Positions 14,538 to 20,339 of a stretch of DNA of 20,339 nt are shown in pieces. The stretch covers positions 1 through 20,339 of the forward strand of contig JBKCNS010000009.1 in assembly GCA_046297095.1 (NCBI GenBank), in the 5' to 3' direction. A program made the translations under genes and the position numbers. This DNA is from JBBATK01 sp046297095 (GTDB lineage Bacteria; Bacteroidota; Ignavibacteria; Kapaibacteriales; NICIL-2). Position 1 is the first letter of the stretch. Every line of letters starts with the position of its first letter. The notes beneath the pieces were generated by a model. The model saw only the letters and a program-made list of their open reading frames with translations, was not told the DNA's origin and searched no databases.

Positions 14538-15734
14538 ATGGCAGATATTTTTCAACGATGCCGTGAGTTCACACGAGCTGACGAAGTGAAGGAAGCCGGT
14601 TTGTATCCGTATTTCCGCCCCATTCAAGAAAATGAGGGTCCGGTGGTGCAAATCGAAGGCCGCAAAGTGGTAATGGCCGGCTCGAATAACTACCTGGGTT
14701 TAACCTCGCATCCGCTGGTGAAAGAAGCGGCCATCAAAGCCATTGAGCGCTTTGGTACCGGTTGCAGCGGCTCGCGATATCTAACGGGCACTATCGATCT
14801 GCATATTGAGCTCGAGGCGCGATTAGCTGCGTTTCTGGGCTACGAATCGGTGCTGTTGTTTTCCACGGGATATCAAACCGCACTTGGTGTGATTTCCTCG
14901 TTGGTCAGCAAGGGCGATTATGTAATTAGTGATAAGGAAAATCACGCATGTATAATTAACGGTTGTGTGCTGGCCAAAGGCGGCTTTGCGGAGTTTATTC
15001 GCTACAAGCACAACGACATGGAGGATCTGGAAAAAGTTCTTTCGCGTTTACCGGAAAATGCTTCCAAGCTGGTGGTAACCGACGGCGTGTTTTCCGTATC
15101 CGGTGAACTGGTTAATCTTCCGGATTTAATTCCCGTGTGCGAGAAGTACGGCGCGCGGATTATGGTGGACGATGCACATGCAACGGGTGTAGTAGGTGTG
15201 GGCGGACGCGGTACCGCCAGCCATTTTGGTTTAATTGATCGTACCGACATGACCATGGGTACTTTCTCTAAAACCTTTGCTTCGCTTGGCGGATTTGTGG
15301 GCGGCCCCGAACGCGTAATTAATTATATCAAGCATCACTCTCCGGCGCTGATCTTCAGCGCCAGCCCCACGCCGGCCTCGGTGGCTGCAGCGCTGGCCGC
15401 TCTGGATATCTTAGAGAAACAACCGGAGTTGGTAGACAAGCTTATTGCCAATGCCGACTATATGCGCAAAGGATTTAAAGAGCTTGGGTTTGATGTATAT
15501 GAAAGCCGCACCGGTATTGTGCCCGTGATTGTAGGCGATGCCGAGCGCGCAATGTATTTCTGGCGCAAACTGTACGATTATGGCGTGTTTGTGAACGCCT
15601 TTGTGCCGCCGGGCGTTCCCCCGAATATGAGTATGATGCGCACGAGCTACATGGCCACACACCAAAAGGAACATTTGGATACTATCCTTGAAGTGTTCGC
15701 CAAAGTTGGACGCGAGTTGGGATTTATTGCGTAG
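14538..15734 (+). CDS. spt: Serine palmitoyltransferase-type alpha-oxoamine synthase (PLP enzyme)
   Basis: A 398-residue fold-type I PLP enzyme that condenses an amino acid with an acyl-CoA. Its closest match in memory is the Bacteroidetes serine palmitoyltransferase, the first step of sphingolipid synthesis. The ATG at 14538 (MADIFQRCREFTRADEVKEA) is chosen over an in-frame upstream GTG because family members start here. Visible motifs: MAGSNNYLGLTSHPLVKEA, GTGCSGSRYLTGTIDLH, FSTGYQTALGVI, H136 stacking on PLP, D211/H214 in VDDAHATGVVG, the Schiff-base lysine K245 in GTFSKTFASLGGF, and C-terminal MMRTSYMATHQKEH. GTFSKTFASLGG favours serine palmitoyltransferase over 2-amino-3-ketobutyrate ligase or 8-amino-7-oxononanoate synthase, which normally differ there, but neither alternative is excluded. 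No biotin, threonine or lipid gene is adjacent. Confidence 0.8.
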   Translation: MADIFQRCREFTRADEVKEAGLYPYFRPIQENEGPVVQIEGRKVVMAGSNNYLGLTSHPLVKEAAIKAIERFGTGCSGSRYLTGTIDLHIELEARLAAFLGYESVLLFSTGYQTALGVISSLVSKGDYVISDKENHACIINGCVLAKGGFAEFIRYKHNDMEDLEKVLSRLPENASKLVVTDGVFSVSGELVNLPDLIPVCEKYGARIMVDDAHATGVVGVGGRGTASHFGLIDRTDMTMGTFSKTFASLGGFVGGPERVINYIKHHSPALIFSASPTPASVAAALAALDILEKQPELVDKLIANADYMRKGFKELGFDVYESRTGIVPVIVGDAERAMYFWRKLYDYGVFVNAFVPPGVPPNMSMMRTSYMATHQKEHLDTILEVFAKVGRELGFIA

Positions 15735-15740
15735 AGAGAA

Positions 15741-15768
15741 TTGCCGGATTGGAAGGCCGGTCCGGCAA
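15741..15768 (+). terminator. Perfect 8-bp hairpin just after the PLP-enzyme gene
   Basis: TTGCCGGA at 15741-15748 pairs perfectly with TCCGGCAA at 15761-15768 around a 12-nt loop, starting six nt after the stop codon. No T-run follows, so it is not a textbook intrinsic terminator; it may act as a 3'-end stabiliser or a weak or factor-assisted terminator. Confidence 0.4.
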
Positions 15769-15998
15769 CATCCTGCAGCCCTGAATTTGCATTGTCGGAA
15801 CAGATGCTCGTTATTACTTATCAACATTTGTCGTAACACTTTGAACTCGGTGATCCGTGGTAGTATTTTGCCGTAGCGGGAATAATGATTACTGTTGTAT
15901 AGCAGCATGCTTTATTCTCAATACCACCGCGCCTTATCGTGCTGCGCTACCGCTCATGGTTCCAATGATTCTCGTCACAACGTAAACAAAGGTTACCC

Positions 15999-16244
15999 AT
16001 GAAATACCCTTTTGCTTCCTCACCGCAGAACAACGGGCCCACCGCCTCTACAAGAAAGAATATCGACGACAAAGACTTCAGCGCCGATCAGCTTCCTGTG
16101 ATCGGCACAACGTCAGGAACACTAGTTCTTGATATTGAGAGATTCGTCAATAGTAGCGTGTTCGATGAAGTCTATGCCTCACTTCATGAGCGCATCGTTC
16201 AGCCGCAATCTGCTCCGGAAGACACAGCTCAAGAAGTGCGCTAG
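15999..16244 (+). CDS. Small hypothetical protein, first gene of a two-gene operon
   Basis: An 81-residue protein I do not recognise. The ATG at 15999 has AAAGG seven nt upstream, an acceptable ribosome-binding site. It has no signal peptide or membrane helix. The first 30 residues are polar (SSPQNNGPTASTRKN) and probably disordered; a central stretch, GTLVLDIERFVNSSVFDEVY, looks like a strand followed by a helix; the tail is acidic and polar. It begins after 264 bp without a gene, and its stop codon overlaps the strong Shine-Dalgarno of the membrane protein that follows 9 bp later, so the two are almost certainly translated from one message and may act together. Confidence 0.65.
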   Translation: MKYPFASSPQNNGPTASTRKNIDDKDFSADQLPVIGTTSGTLVLDIERFVNSSVFDEVYASLHERIVQPQSAPEDTAQEVR

Positions 16245-16249
16245 GGAGG
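16243..16249 (+). promoter_or_regulatory. Strong Shine-Dalgarno fixing the start of the membrane-protein gene
   Basis: AGGGAGG lies four nt before the ATG at 16254 and overlaps the TAG stop of the preceding small gene. It is the strongest ribosome-binding site seen in the window, where most genes have weak ones. It points to translational coupling. Confidence 0.7.
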
Positions 16250-16253
16250 TACT

Positions 16254-16961
16254 ATGCCTTTTAACGTACTTATCCTGCCTTTGCTGGGCGGCTTCATTGT
16301 TGCAACGGAACTGCATTATTACAGGTTGAAATTGGCCCGTTATGAACATAAGCGTTTGCTCTTCCATGCCTCTCTTTTTGGTTTACTCCTTCTGATTCCG
16401 GCATTCGGAATTGTGGCTGTAGCGCGCGTCTTTCTACCTTCTTTCTTCGATTACCTTCAGCAATATGTTTTTGCCTTTACCGGACCTGAGTTGCAGTATG
16501 TTGGAGAGTCGTTGCTTTCACTGGCACTAGCTGTTCCGCTTGTACGTATTGGAAACAGCGTCTACCCCGAAAACAGTGCGATTGTAAGTGCTATCAAAGA
16601 GCGCAAGGATCCTTTTGAGATGCTGTGTTTGCGGTCATTCAACGATGGCCATCCTACCATGCTGACACTGAAGAACGGGAAGGTGTATATTGGGTGGATT
16701 CGTGAACTAACTAGTCCGTACGAGTCAGCACACATAGCAATCATTCCCCTGAAAAGCGGTTATAGAACCGTTGAGGGTAAAGTAGCAATCACCACCAGTT
16801 ACATTGAGGTGTATGATCGCTTGTCCAGGGTGGGAGAAAGCATTGATAAGAAGGTTTTTATAAATAGATTATCGGGCGCCACCACCGTTATCCCCAAGGG
16901 AGAGATTGTTGTTTCAACTTTATATTATCCCGAATATGAGGAACAGTTTAATACACGATAA
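16254..16961 (+). CDS. Hypothetical integral membrane protein with soluble C-terminal beta domain
   Basis: A 235-residue protein of unrecognised family. The start is set by AGGGAGG four nt upstream. Hydrophobic helices lie at about residues 4-20, 37-58 and 85-101 (LLSLALAVPLVRIG); the remainder is a cytosolic-looking domain of about 130 residues. That domain includes MLTLKNGKVYIGWI, a pattern seen in small SH3- or Sm-like barrels, followed by IAIIPLKSGYRTVEGKVAI and IEVYDRL. It follows the small gene at 15999 by 9 bp. The next gene starts 39 bp downstream, and a short odd palindrome (AAAGAC-A-GTCTTT, 16961-16973) lies in the gap. It may be a regulatory or scaffold membrane protein; no catalytic motif is visible. 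Confidence 0.75.
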   Translation: MPFNVLILPLLGGFIVATELHYYRLKLARYEHKRLLFHASLFGLLLLIPAFGIVAVARVFLPSFFDYLQQYVFAFTGPELQYVGESLLSLALAVPLVRIGNSVYPENSAIVSAIKERKDPFEMLCLRSFNDGHPTMLTLKNGKVYIGWIRELTSPYESAHIAIIPLKSGYRTVEGKVAITTSYIEVYDRLSRVGESIDKKVFINRLSGATTVIPKGEIVVSTLYYPEYEEQFNTR

Positions 16962-17000
16962 AAGACAGTCTTTATACCTGTAATATTCTTTTTAATAGTC

Positions 17001-18680
17001 ATGAAGCACATCTCTCTCTTCCATTTCTATAGAATAGTCGTAGTTATAGCCTTATTGCTACAGGCGGCCAAGCCCTGTATCGCAAACGCACAGGCCTCCT
17101 CCTCCGGCACCACCGCGCTTCGTGGCACATTGCTTGGTGCTGATGCCAAGCCAATGAAGAAGGCACAGGTATTTGCCATGCAGTTCTTGAGTATCAACGA
17201 GAAGCCCCTTTCGGCGGAGGTTGCGGCCGACGGCACTTTTGAGCTGGCGCTTCCTTATGGATGGCATTTGCTGGAGTTTACCGGCACGGACCATCAGCGT
17301 GAACGTACCTCGCTTATGTATTTCATCAATCCGGGCATGAGTGTGCGCTGCACATTAGCTTCCAATGCACCCACAGGCAAGATCGACTCGGTGTGTTGTG
17401 TGACTTCTGCAGATAATTATTCGTTCGAGAAGCAGCGAGCCATGAAACTGCAGAGCGACGGCACATGGAGACTAAATGTCACCACCGATCTTGCAGCAAA
17501 GGAGTTGGGTTATCAAGTAATAGTGTATACCAATGGCGAGACCGAAGCTCATAGTTTTAACAGCACGGAAGGGATTCGCTACGAGTACGATGGTGGCGGT
17601 GATTATCGCTCGATCGTACCGGTAAACAATGGTGTGGCCTCGCTTGTGTTTACTCCCGGCATGTTAGTGAAAGGCAAGAGTGATGCAGAGATCGCATTCC
17701 TTGATACCTATGGCGCTGCAGCCAAGAAGATTCTGGATGCGCAGCGAAGCGACATGATGAAATGCTTCACGGCAAACACCGATATAGCCGATGGGAAAAA
17801 GACTAATTGGAATGCAGCCAAGCGTCGGGCCGAGCTTCGGATGGAAATGAAGAAAGAAGCGGTGCCCACATTAAAACAGCTTCGAATGATTTCGTATTTG
17901 TTGTTGCCTGCCCTTCCCGGTGAGGCCACAGGTGTGGATAGCATGGTGGTAGACGACATCTTTGCTACCATTTCGCCGGCCTCGCTCATTTGGGATAATT
18001 ATGCCGGCGATCTTCACAAGTTCACGCGCATGGGCAGTACCCGCACACGTTCATACACAGACCGTGTGCTTAGCGAAAGCCCCAGTGCTAATGTTAAGGC
18101 TTATGTGCTGTATAGCCGGTTGGCAGAGGCTATGGATCAGAAGCGCGATGTCGATGCCCGAGTATTGTATGACCGCCTGCTGGCTGAGTATCCCAAAACC
18201 TATCCTGCGCAGCGCGCTAAACGCGAGCTGAATCCAAGCCGCACCGTGAAGGTAGGCGCGCCGTTACCGTTGTTTTCGTTTCAATCGTTGGACGACTCCA
18301 CTGCCAAGGTGACCAACGCCGACATCAAAGGTCGGTGGGTGCTTATAGATAATTGGGCCACGTGGTGCGGACCATGTGTTGGAGAAATGGGCTCACTCCA
18401 CGCCGCCTACGAGAAATTCAAAGACAAAAACTTTACCATCCTTAGCGTATCGTTCGACCGCGGCACAGCGGAGATCGCCCGCTTCCGCAACAACAAATGG
18501 AAAATGCCGTGGATGCACTGCTTCTCGCCGGGCGTATGGAAAAACGACGCCACCCGCATCTTCGAAGTGAACGGCATTCCCAAACCCATCCTCGTATCTC
18601 CCGATGGTACCATCGTGGCTCTTGAAGAGAGTCTTCGCGGCGCACAACTTGAAAAAACCCTGGAGAAATTTGTGAAGTAG
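17001..18680 (+). CDS. Exported TlpA/ResA-like thioredoxin-fold protein with long N-terminal region
   Basis: A 559-residue protein with an N-terminal signal sequence (hydrophobic IVVVIALLLQA, likely cut after IANA). Residues about 38-110 resemble a carboxypeptidase-regulatory-like beta-sandwich (LRGTLLGADAKPMKKAQVFA), and about 125-220 form another beta-rich domain. A mixed helical region with an ALYDRLLAEYPKTYPAQ-like repeat-type segment (VLYDRLLAEYPKTYPAQRA) precedes the thioredoxin domain from about 415. The active site WATWCGPC has C456 and C459; GIPKPILVSPDG carries the cis-proline region. Such proteins are periplasmic or outer-membrane-associated thiol-disulfide reductases, often in cytochrome c maturation or repair of surface proteins. 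No clear Shine-Dalgarno is visible. It is followed by a repeat-filled convergent region. The N-terminal part is longer than in typical TlpA/ResA proteins. Confidence 0.85.
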   Translation: MKHISLFHFYRIVVVIALLLQAAKPCIANAQASSSGTTALRGTLLGADAKPMKKAQVFAMQFLSINEKPLSAEVAADGTFELALPYGWHLLEFTGTDHQRERTSLMYFINPGMSVRCTLASNAPTGKIDSVCCVTSADNYSFEKQRAMKLQSDGTWRLNVTTDLAAKELGYQVIVYTNGETEAHSFNSTEGIRYEYDGGGDYRSIVPVNNGVASLVFTPGMLVKGKSDAEIAFLDTYGAAAKKILDAQRSDMMKCFTANTDIADGKKTNWNAAKRRAELRMEMKKEAVPTLKQLRMISYLLLPALPGEATGVDSMVVDDIFATISPASLIWDNYAGDLHKFTRMGSTRTRSYTDRVLSESPSANVKAYVLYSRLAEAMDQKRDVDARVLYDRLLAEYPKTYPAQRAKRELNPSRTVKVGAPLPLFSFQSLDDSTAKVTNADIKGRWVLIDNWATWCGPCVGEMGSLHAAYEKFKDKNFTILSVSFDRGTAEIARFRNNKWKMPWMHCFSPGVWKNDATRIFEVNGIPKPILVSPDGTIVALEESLRGAQLEKTLEKFVK

Positions 18681-18736
18681 TAGGTGCCGGGGTTAGCCGC
18701 CGAGGTTATCGACCAAGTGGCGTCAGCGAGGCTCGT

Positions 18737-18776
18737 CCCCGCGAGGTCTTCGAGCGCAGTCGAGAAGCAAGCGGGG
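18737..18776 (+). repeat. REP-like palindromic repeat, copy A
   Basis: A 40-nt element that folds on itself: CCCCGC (18737-42) pairs with GCGGGG (18771-76), and CTTCGA (18748-53) pairs with TCG plus AAG (18760-67) across a 2-nt bulge, with loop GCGCAG. Similarity to copy B extends further downstream through GCTCAAC and a GCGCTTTGCGC hairpin, so the full unit may be near 90 nt. Confidence 0.9.
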
Positions 18777-18844
18777 CTGGACGCTTGGATGCTCAACCCG
18801 CGCACGCTGCGCTTTGCGCGTGACTCTCTGTAGCGACGCTTCTT

Positions 18845-18883
18845 CCCGCGAGGTCTTCGAGCGCAGTCGAGAAGCAAGCGGGG
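18845..18883 (+). repeat. REP-like palindromic repeat, copy B
   Basis: Identical to the core of copy A over CCCGCGAGGTCTTCGAGCGC and the rest of the palindrome, same orientation, about 107 nt further on. It is followed by GGAAGCTCAAC, matching the flank of copies C and D read on the other strand. Confidence 0.9.
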
Positions 18884-18907
18884 CACGAGGTCTGGAAGCT
18901 CAACACC

Positions 18908-18927
18908 CGCGCTTTGCGCGAAGCGCG
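18908..18927. repeat. Perfect GC-rich hairpin downstream of copy B
   Basis: CGCGCTT (18908-14) pairs perfectly with AAGCGCG (18921-27) around TGCGCG. No T-run follows. A related shorter hairpin, GCGC-TTT-GCGC, stands at the equivalent place after copy A, so it appears to be part of the larger repeat unit. Confidence 0.6.
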
Positions 18928-18984
18928 CTGCTCACGCCAAGAAATCAAATCAAACATTAATCCATAGAAGCCTCAAAGCCCTCA

Positions 18985-19018
18985 CCCTGCCAGCTCCGGA
19001 ACGGAAAGGGTTTTTGTT
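18985..19018 (+). terminator. Candidate intrinsic terminator for the thioredoxin-fold gene
   Basis: CCCT (18985-88) pairs with AGGG (19007-10), and inside it TCCG (18995-98) pairs with CGGA (19002-05) around GAA. TTTTTGTTT follows at once. The stem has an asymmetric internal loop, so it is moderate rather than strong. It sits exactly between the plus-oriented and minus-oriented repeat groups. Confidence 0.4.
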
Positions 19019-19079
19019 TGACTAGTTCAAAAAAACTAATTCCTATGAAGTACTTTTCTTGAGCTTCCAACCCTTTTCA

Positions 19080-19120
19080 CCCGCTTGCTTCTCGACTGCG
19101 CTCGAAGACCTCGCGGGAAG
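19080..19120 (-). repeat. REP-like palindromic repeat, copy C (inverted)
   Basis: The reverse complement of copies A and B, reading CCCGCTTGCTTCTCGACTGC on the plus strand and ending TCGCGGGAAG. It is preceded by TTGAGCTTCCAA, the inverse of the flank after copy B. Confidence 0.9.
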
Positions 19121-19169
19121 GGCCTCGCGCAACGACGACGTTCGAGTTTTGAGCTTCCAAACGTTCTAC

Positions 19170-19210
19170 GCCGCTTGCTTCTCGACTGCGCTCGAAGACC
19201 TCGCGGGAAG
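19170..19210 (-). repeat. REP-like palindromic repeat, copy D (inverted)
   Basis: Same 40-nt core and orientation as copy C, 90 nt further on, and again preceded by TTTGAGCTTCCAA. The conserved flank shows the duplicated unit is larger than the hairpin core. Confidence 0.9.
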
Positions 19211-19229
19211 AATGTCTCGCTAACGTTAT

Positions 19230-19253
19230 TTCGCTCGAAGACCTCGCGGGAAG
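19230..19253 (-). repeat. REP-like palindromic repeat, truncated copy E (inverted)
   Basis: Only the half TTCGCTCGAAGACCTCGCGG plus GAAG is present; the CCCGCTTGCTTCTCGAC half is missing, so it cannot form the outer stem. It looks like a decayed or partly deleted copy. Confidence 0.75.
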
Positions 19254-19288
19254 GGCGCATCGCTACTGTTAAGTTGCCGGGCGCCTTC

Positions 19289-19330
19289 ACCCGCTTGCTT
19301 CTCGACTTCGCTCGAAGACCTCGCGGGAAT
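19289..19330 (-). repeat. REP-like palindromic repeat, copy F (inverted)
   Basis: Full-length inverted copy nearest the propeller/T9SS gene. It differs from the others in having CTTCG for CTGCG in the loop region and GGGAAT at the end. It lies about 115 nt after the stop codon of the minus-strand gene. Confidence 0.9.
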
Positions 19331-19444
19331 AAACCTCGCCTTTTAAAGTCTTGCTGAAAGCACATTTTAATTATTTCTTTTCTCATCCCCCGCATCAACA
19401 CACGACATGCGTGCATTTATGGCAAAGATGAAGTATCTCTTCGT

Positions 19445-20339
19445 TTATCGATTAATGATCACATTCACCGTCTCCGGCGCCAAACCGGGAGAACGCAATC
19501 GAAATAGATAGGTACCTACGGGAAGAGAAGAAACATCCACGTTCAATTCGTCGGGAGTTCGTTGGAGTGCGGTTGGTTCTAGTTCAATACTGCGGCCACC
19601 GGCGCTTGCTATTACATCCATTGCAAAGCCCGGAAGCATGGCCATCGATGTGCGTATATGTACTCTGTGGGTGGAAGGATTAGGATAGATATCCACAGGC
19701 AACTTGGCCTCATTAACCGTGCTTACCGTGGTGTCTTTCAATCGGTCGGCCGCCAACACGTTTCCAGCCCTACCGCCGGCAAGATATCGTTTATCGTCTG
19801 TGAGCCAAACATCCTCGCCGCCTGTTGATGCCAATCGCACTGTTTGCTCCCTCTCTTGACGCTCGATATCCCATATCTCCCATCCTTTACCACAGGAGGA
19901 CACATACTTCGTGTTGTCTCTACTGAAACATCCACCGTTGACATTATACAGTGGTGGTAACGTGGGGAAAAAAGCCAGCTGTGTAAAACTCGTGCCGTCG
20001 AGAATACGCACGCCATTTCGGAGGGTGTCCTGTTGGTCTTGTGAAAATACCGCTATACGCGTTTTGTCCGGCGAAAGCACTATACGGGTGCGATCGTATT
20101 CATCTTTAGCCCCTATAGTACTGAATGCCAGGGGCGTCAGATTCCCCGTTAGAATGTCGAACAAATGCCATTGCAATCTTCCATCCGGATTCGATGTATA
20201 TAGAAAAAGTCGATTGTTGTCTGCAGAAAACAATATTGCCCGCGCTATGGTAGACTTCTCTATGCCCGGTACATAAACTCGGCGAATGATACGGCCGGTC
20301 TTCACATCCCAGAATGTAACCTCGCTGGACATGTAACCG
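19445..20339 (-). CDS. Beta-propeller (WD40-like) protein with T9SS sorting domain (5' part lies beyond the window)
   Basis: The frame is open to the right edge, with two more sense codons before the first ATG at 20332, so this is the C-terminal 298 residues of a longer protein. Propeller-type repeats are visible: VTFWDVKTGRIIRRVYVPG, ILFSADNNRLFLY, IVLSPDKTRIAVFSQDQQ, GVRILDGTSF and WEIWDIERQ. A linker (STVNEAKLPVDIYPNPST) leads to a type A T9SS sorting domain of about 80 residues ending GTYLFRLRSPG and NVIINR. It is therefore probably exported across the outer membrane and attached to the surface or released. It resembles the propeller part of the giant protein at 3976-11295 in architecture, though no close sequence identity is obvious. 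Function unknown. Confidence 0.85.
   Translation of the reverse strand, partial: GYMSSEVTFWDVKTGRIIRRVYVPGIEKSTIARAILFSADNNRLFLYTSNPDGRLQWHLFDILTGNLTPLAFSTIGAKDEYDRTRIVLSPDKTRIAVFSQDQQDTLRNGVRILDGTSFTQLAFFPTLPPLYNVNGGCFSRDNTKYVSSCGKGWEIWDIERQEREQTVRLASTGGEDVWLTDDKRYLAGGRAGNVLAADRLKDTTVSTVNEAKLPVDIYPNPSTHRVHIRTSMAMLPGFAMDVIASAGGRSIELEPTALQRTPDELNVDVSSLPVGTYLFRLRSPGLAPETVNVIINR

Larger units (their letters stand above)
18681..19444. other. 764-bp convergent intergenic region filled with palindromic repeats
   Basis: Lies between the 3' ends of the thioredoxin-fold gene (plus) and the propeller/T9SS gene (minus). It has no credible gene: open frames here are made of repeat copies. It holds two repeat copies in plus orientation (18737-18883), a GC hairpin at 18908-18927, a hairpin followed by a T-run at 18985-19018, then four copies, one of them truncated, in minus orientation (19080-19330). 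The final stretch, 19331-19444, shows nothing recognisable. Confidence 0.8.

Noticed and set aside
16961..16973. Odd palindrome AAAGAC-A-GTCTTT between the membrane protein and the thioredoxin-fold gene
   Set aside because: The arms are short and the one-nt loop cannot form a hairpin. It could be an operator half-pair but is too short to support by itself.
18407..18886. A 159-codon minus-strand frame over the end of the thioredoxin-fold gene
   Set aside because: It is antisense to the strongly supported thioredoxin domain and starts inside repeat copy B; it is a shadow frame.
18737..19330. CRISPR array
   Set aside because: The repeats occur in both orientations with irregular spacing, one is truncated, and no cas genes are present.
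19036..19416. A 126-codon minus-strand frame with repeated PRGLRAQSRSKR peptides, and a 90-codon plus-strand frame with LLLDCARRPRGK
   Set aside because: The peptide repeats are direct translations of the palindromic DNA repeat copies. The truncated copy falls in a different frame, which shows there is no selection on the peptide.

Overview
The window suggests a Gram-negative bacterium of the Bacteroidetes/Chlorobi group. It encodes two proteins with C-terminal type IX secretion (T9SS, type A) sorting domains, an OmpA-type outer-membrane protein, a serine-palmitoyltransferase-like enzyme typical of sphingolipid-making Bacteroidetes relatives, and HYDIN/'choice-of-anchor D' Ig repeats. Base composition is mostly balanced to GC-rich. 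A Kapabacteria-like or other deep Chlorobi lineage would fit, but that placement comes from family knowledge, not from a search.

Layout. Positions 1-12812 are all on the minus strand. In order of transcription they carry an M42 aminopeptidase (12812-11805), a 509-bp intergenic region with DnaA-box-like motifs and a G-rich leader, a 2439-residue secreted modular protein (VWA, beta-propeller, many Ig-like domains, cohesin-like domain, T9SS tail), an OmpA-family protein overlapping it by 4 nt, and then pstC and pstA (overlapping by 4 nt, pstA cut by the window edge). Positions 13091-18680 are on the plus strand: yebC, a DUF1801 protein with a lysine-rich repeated tail, the serine-palmitoyltransferase-like enzyme, a small hypothetical protein followed by a membrane protein, and a TlpA/thioredoxin-fold protein. 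After a 764-bp convergent intergenic region packed with palindromic repeats, the window ends in the 3' part of a second beta-propeller/T9SS protein on the minus strand.

How the genes work together. The giant protein and the OmpA protein are translationally coupled and probably form a cell-surface unit: one exported by T9SS, the other anchoring in the outer membrane and peptidoglycan. pstCA are the two membrane subunits of the high-affinity phosphate ABC transporter; pstS is not directly upstream, and pstB/phoU could lie beyond the left edge. yebC and the DUF1801 gene may share a transcript. The 15999/16254 pair is clearly an operon.

The stretches that ordinary genes do not explain are 11296-11804 (a DnaA-box cluster, a 16-nt palindrome and seven G-runs in the leader of the giant gene) and 18681-19444 (at least six copies of a REP-like element whose orientation flips between the two convergent genes). 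No tRNA, rRNA, CRISPR array, insertion sequence or prophage gene was recognised.
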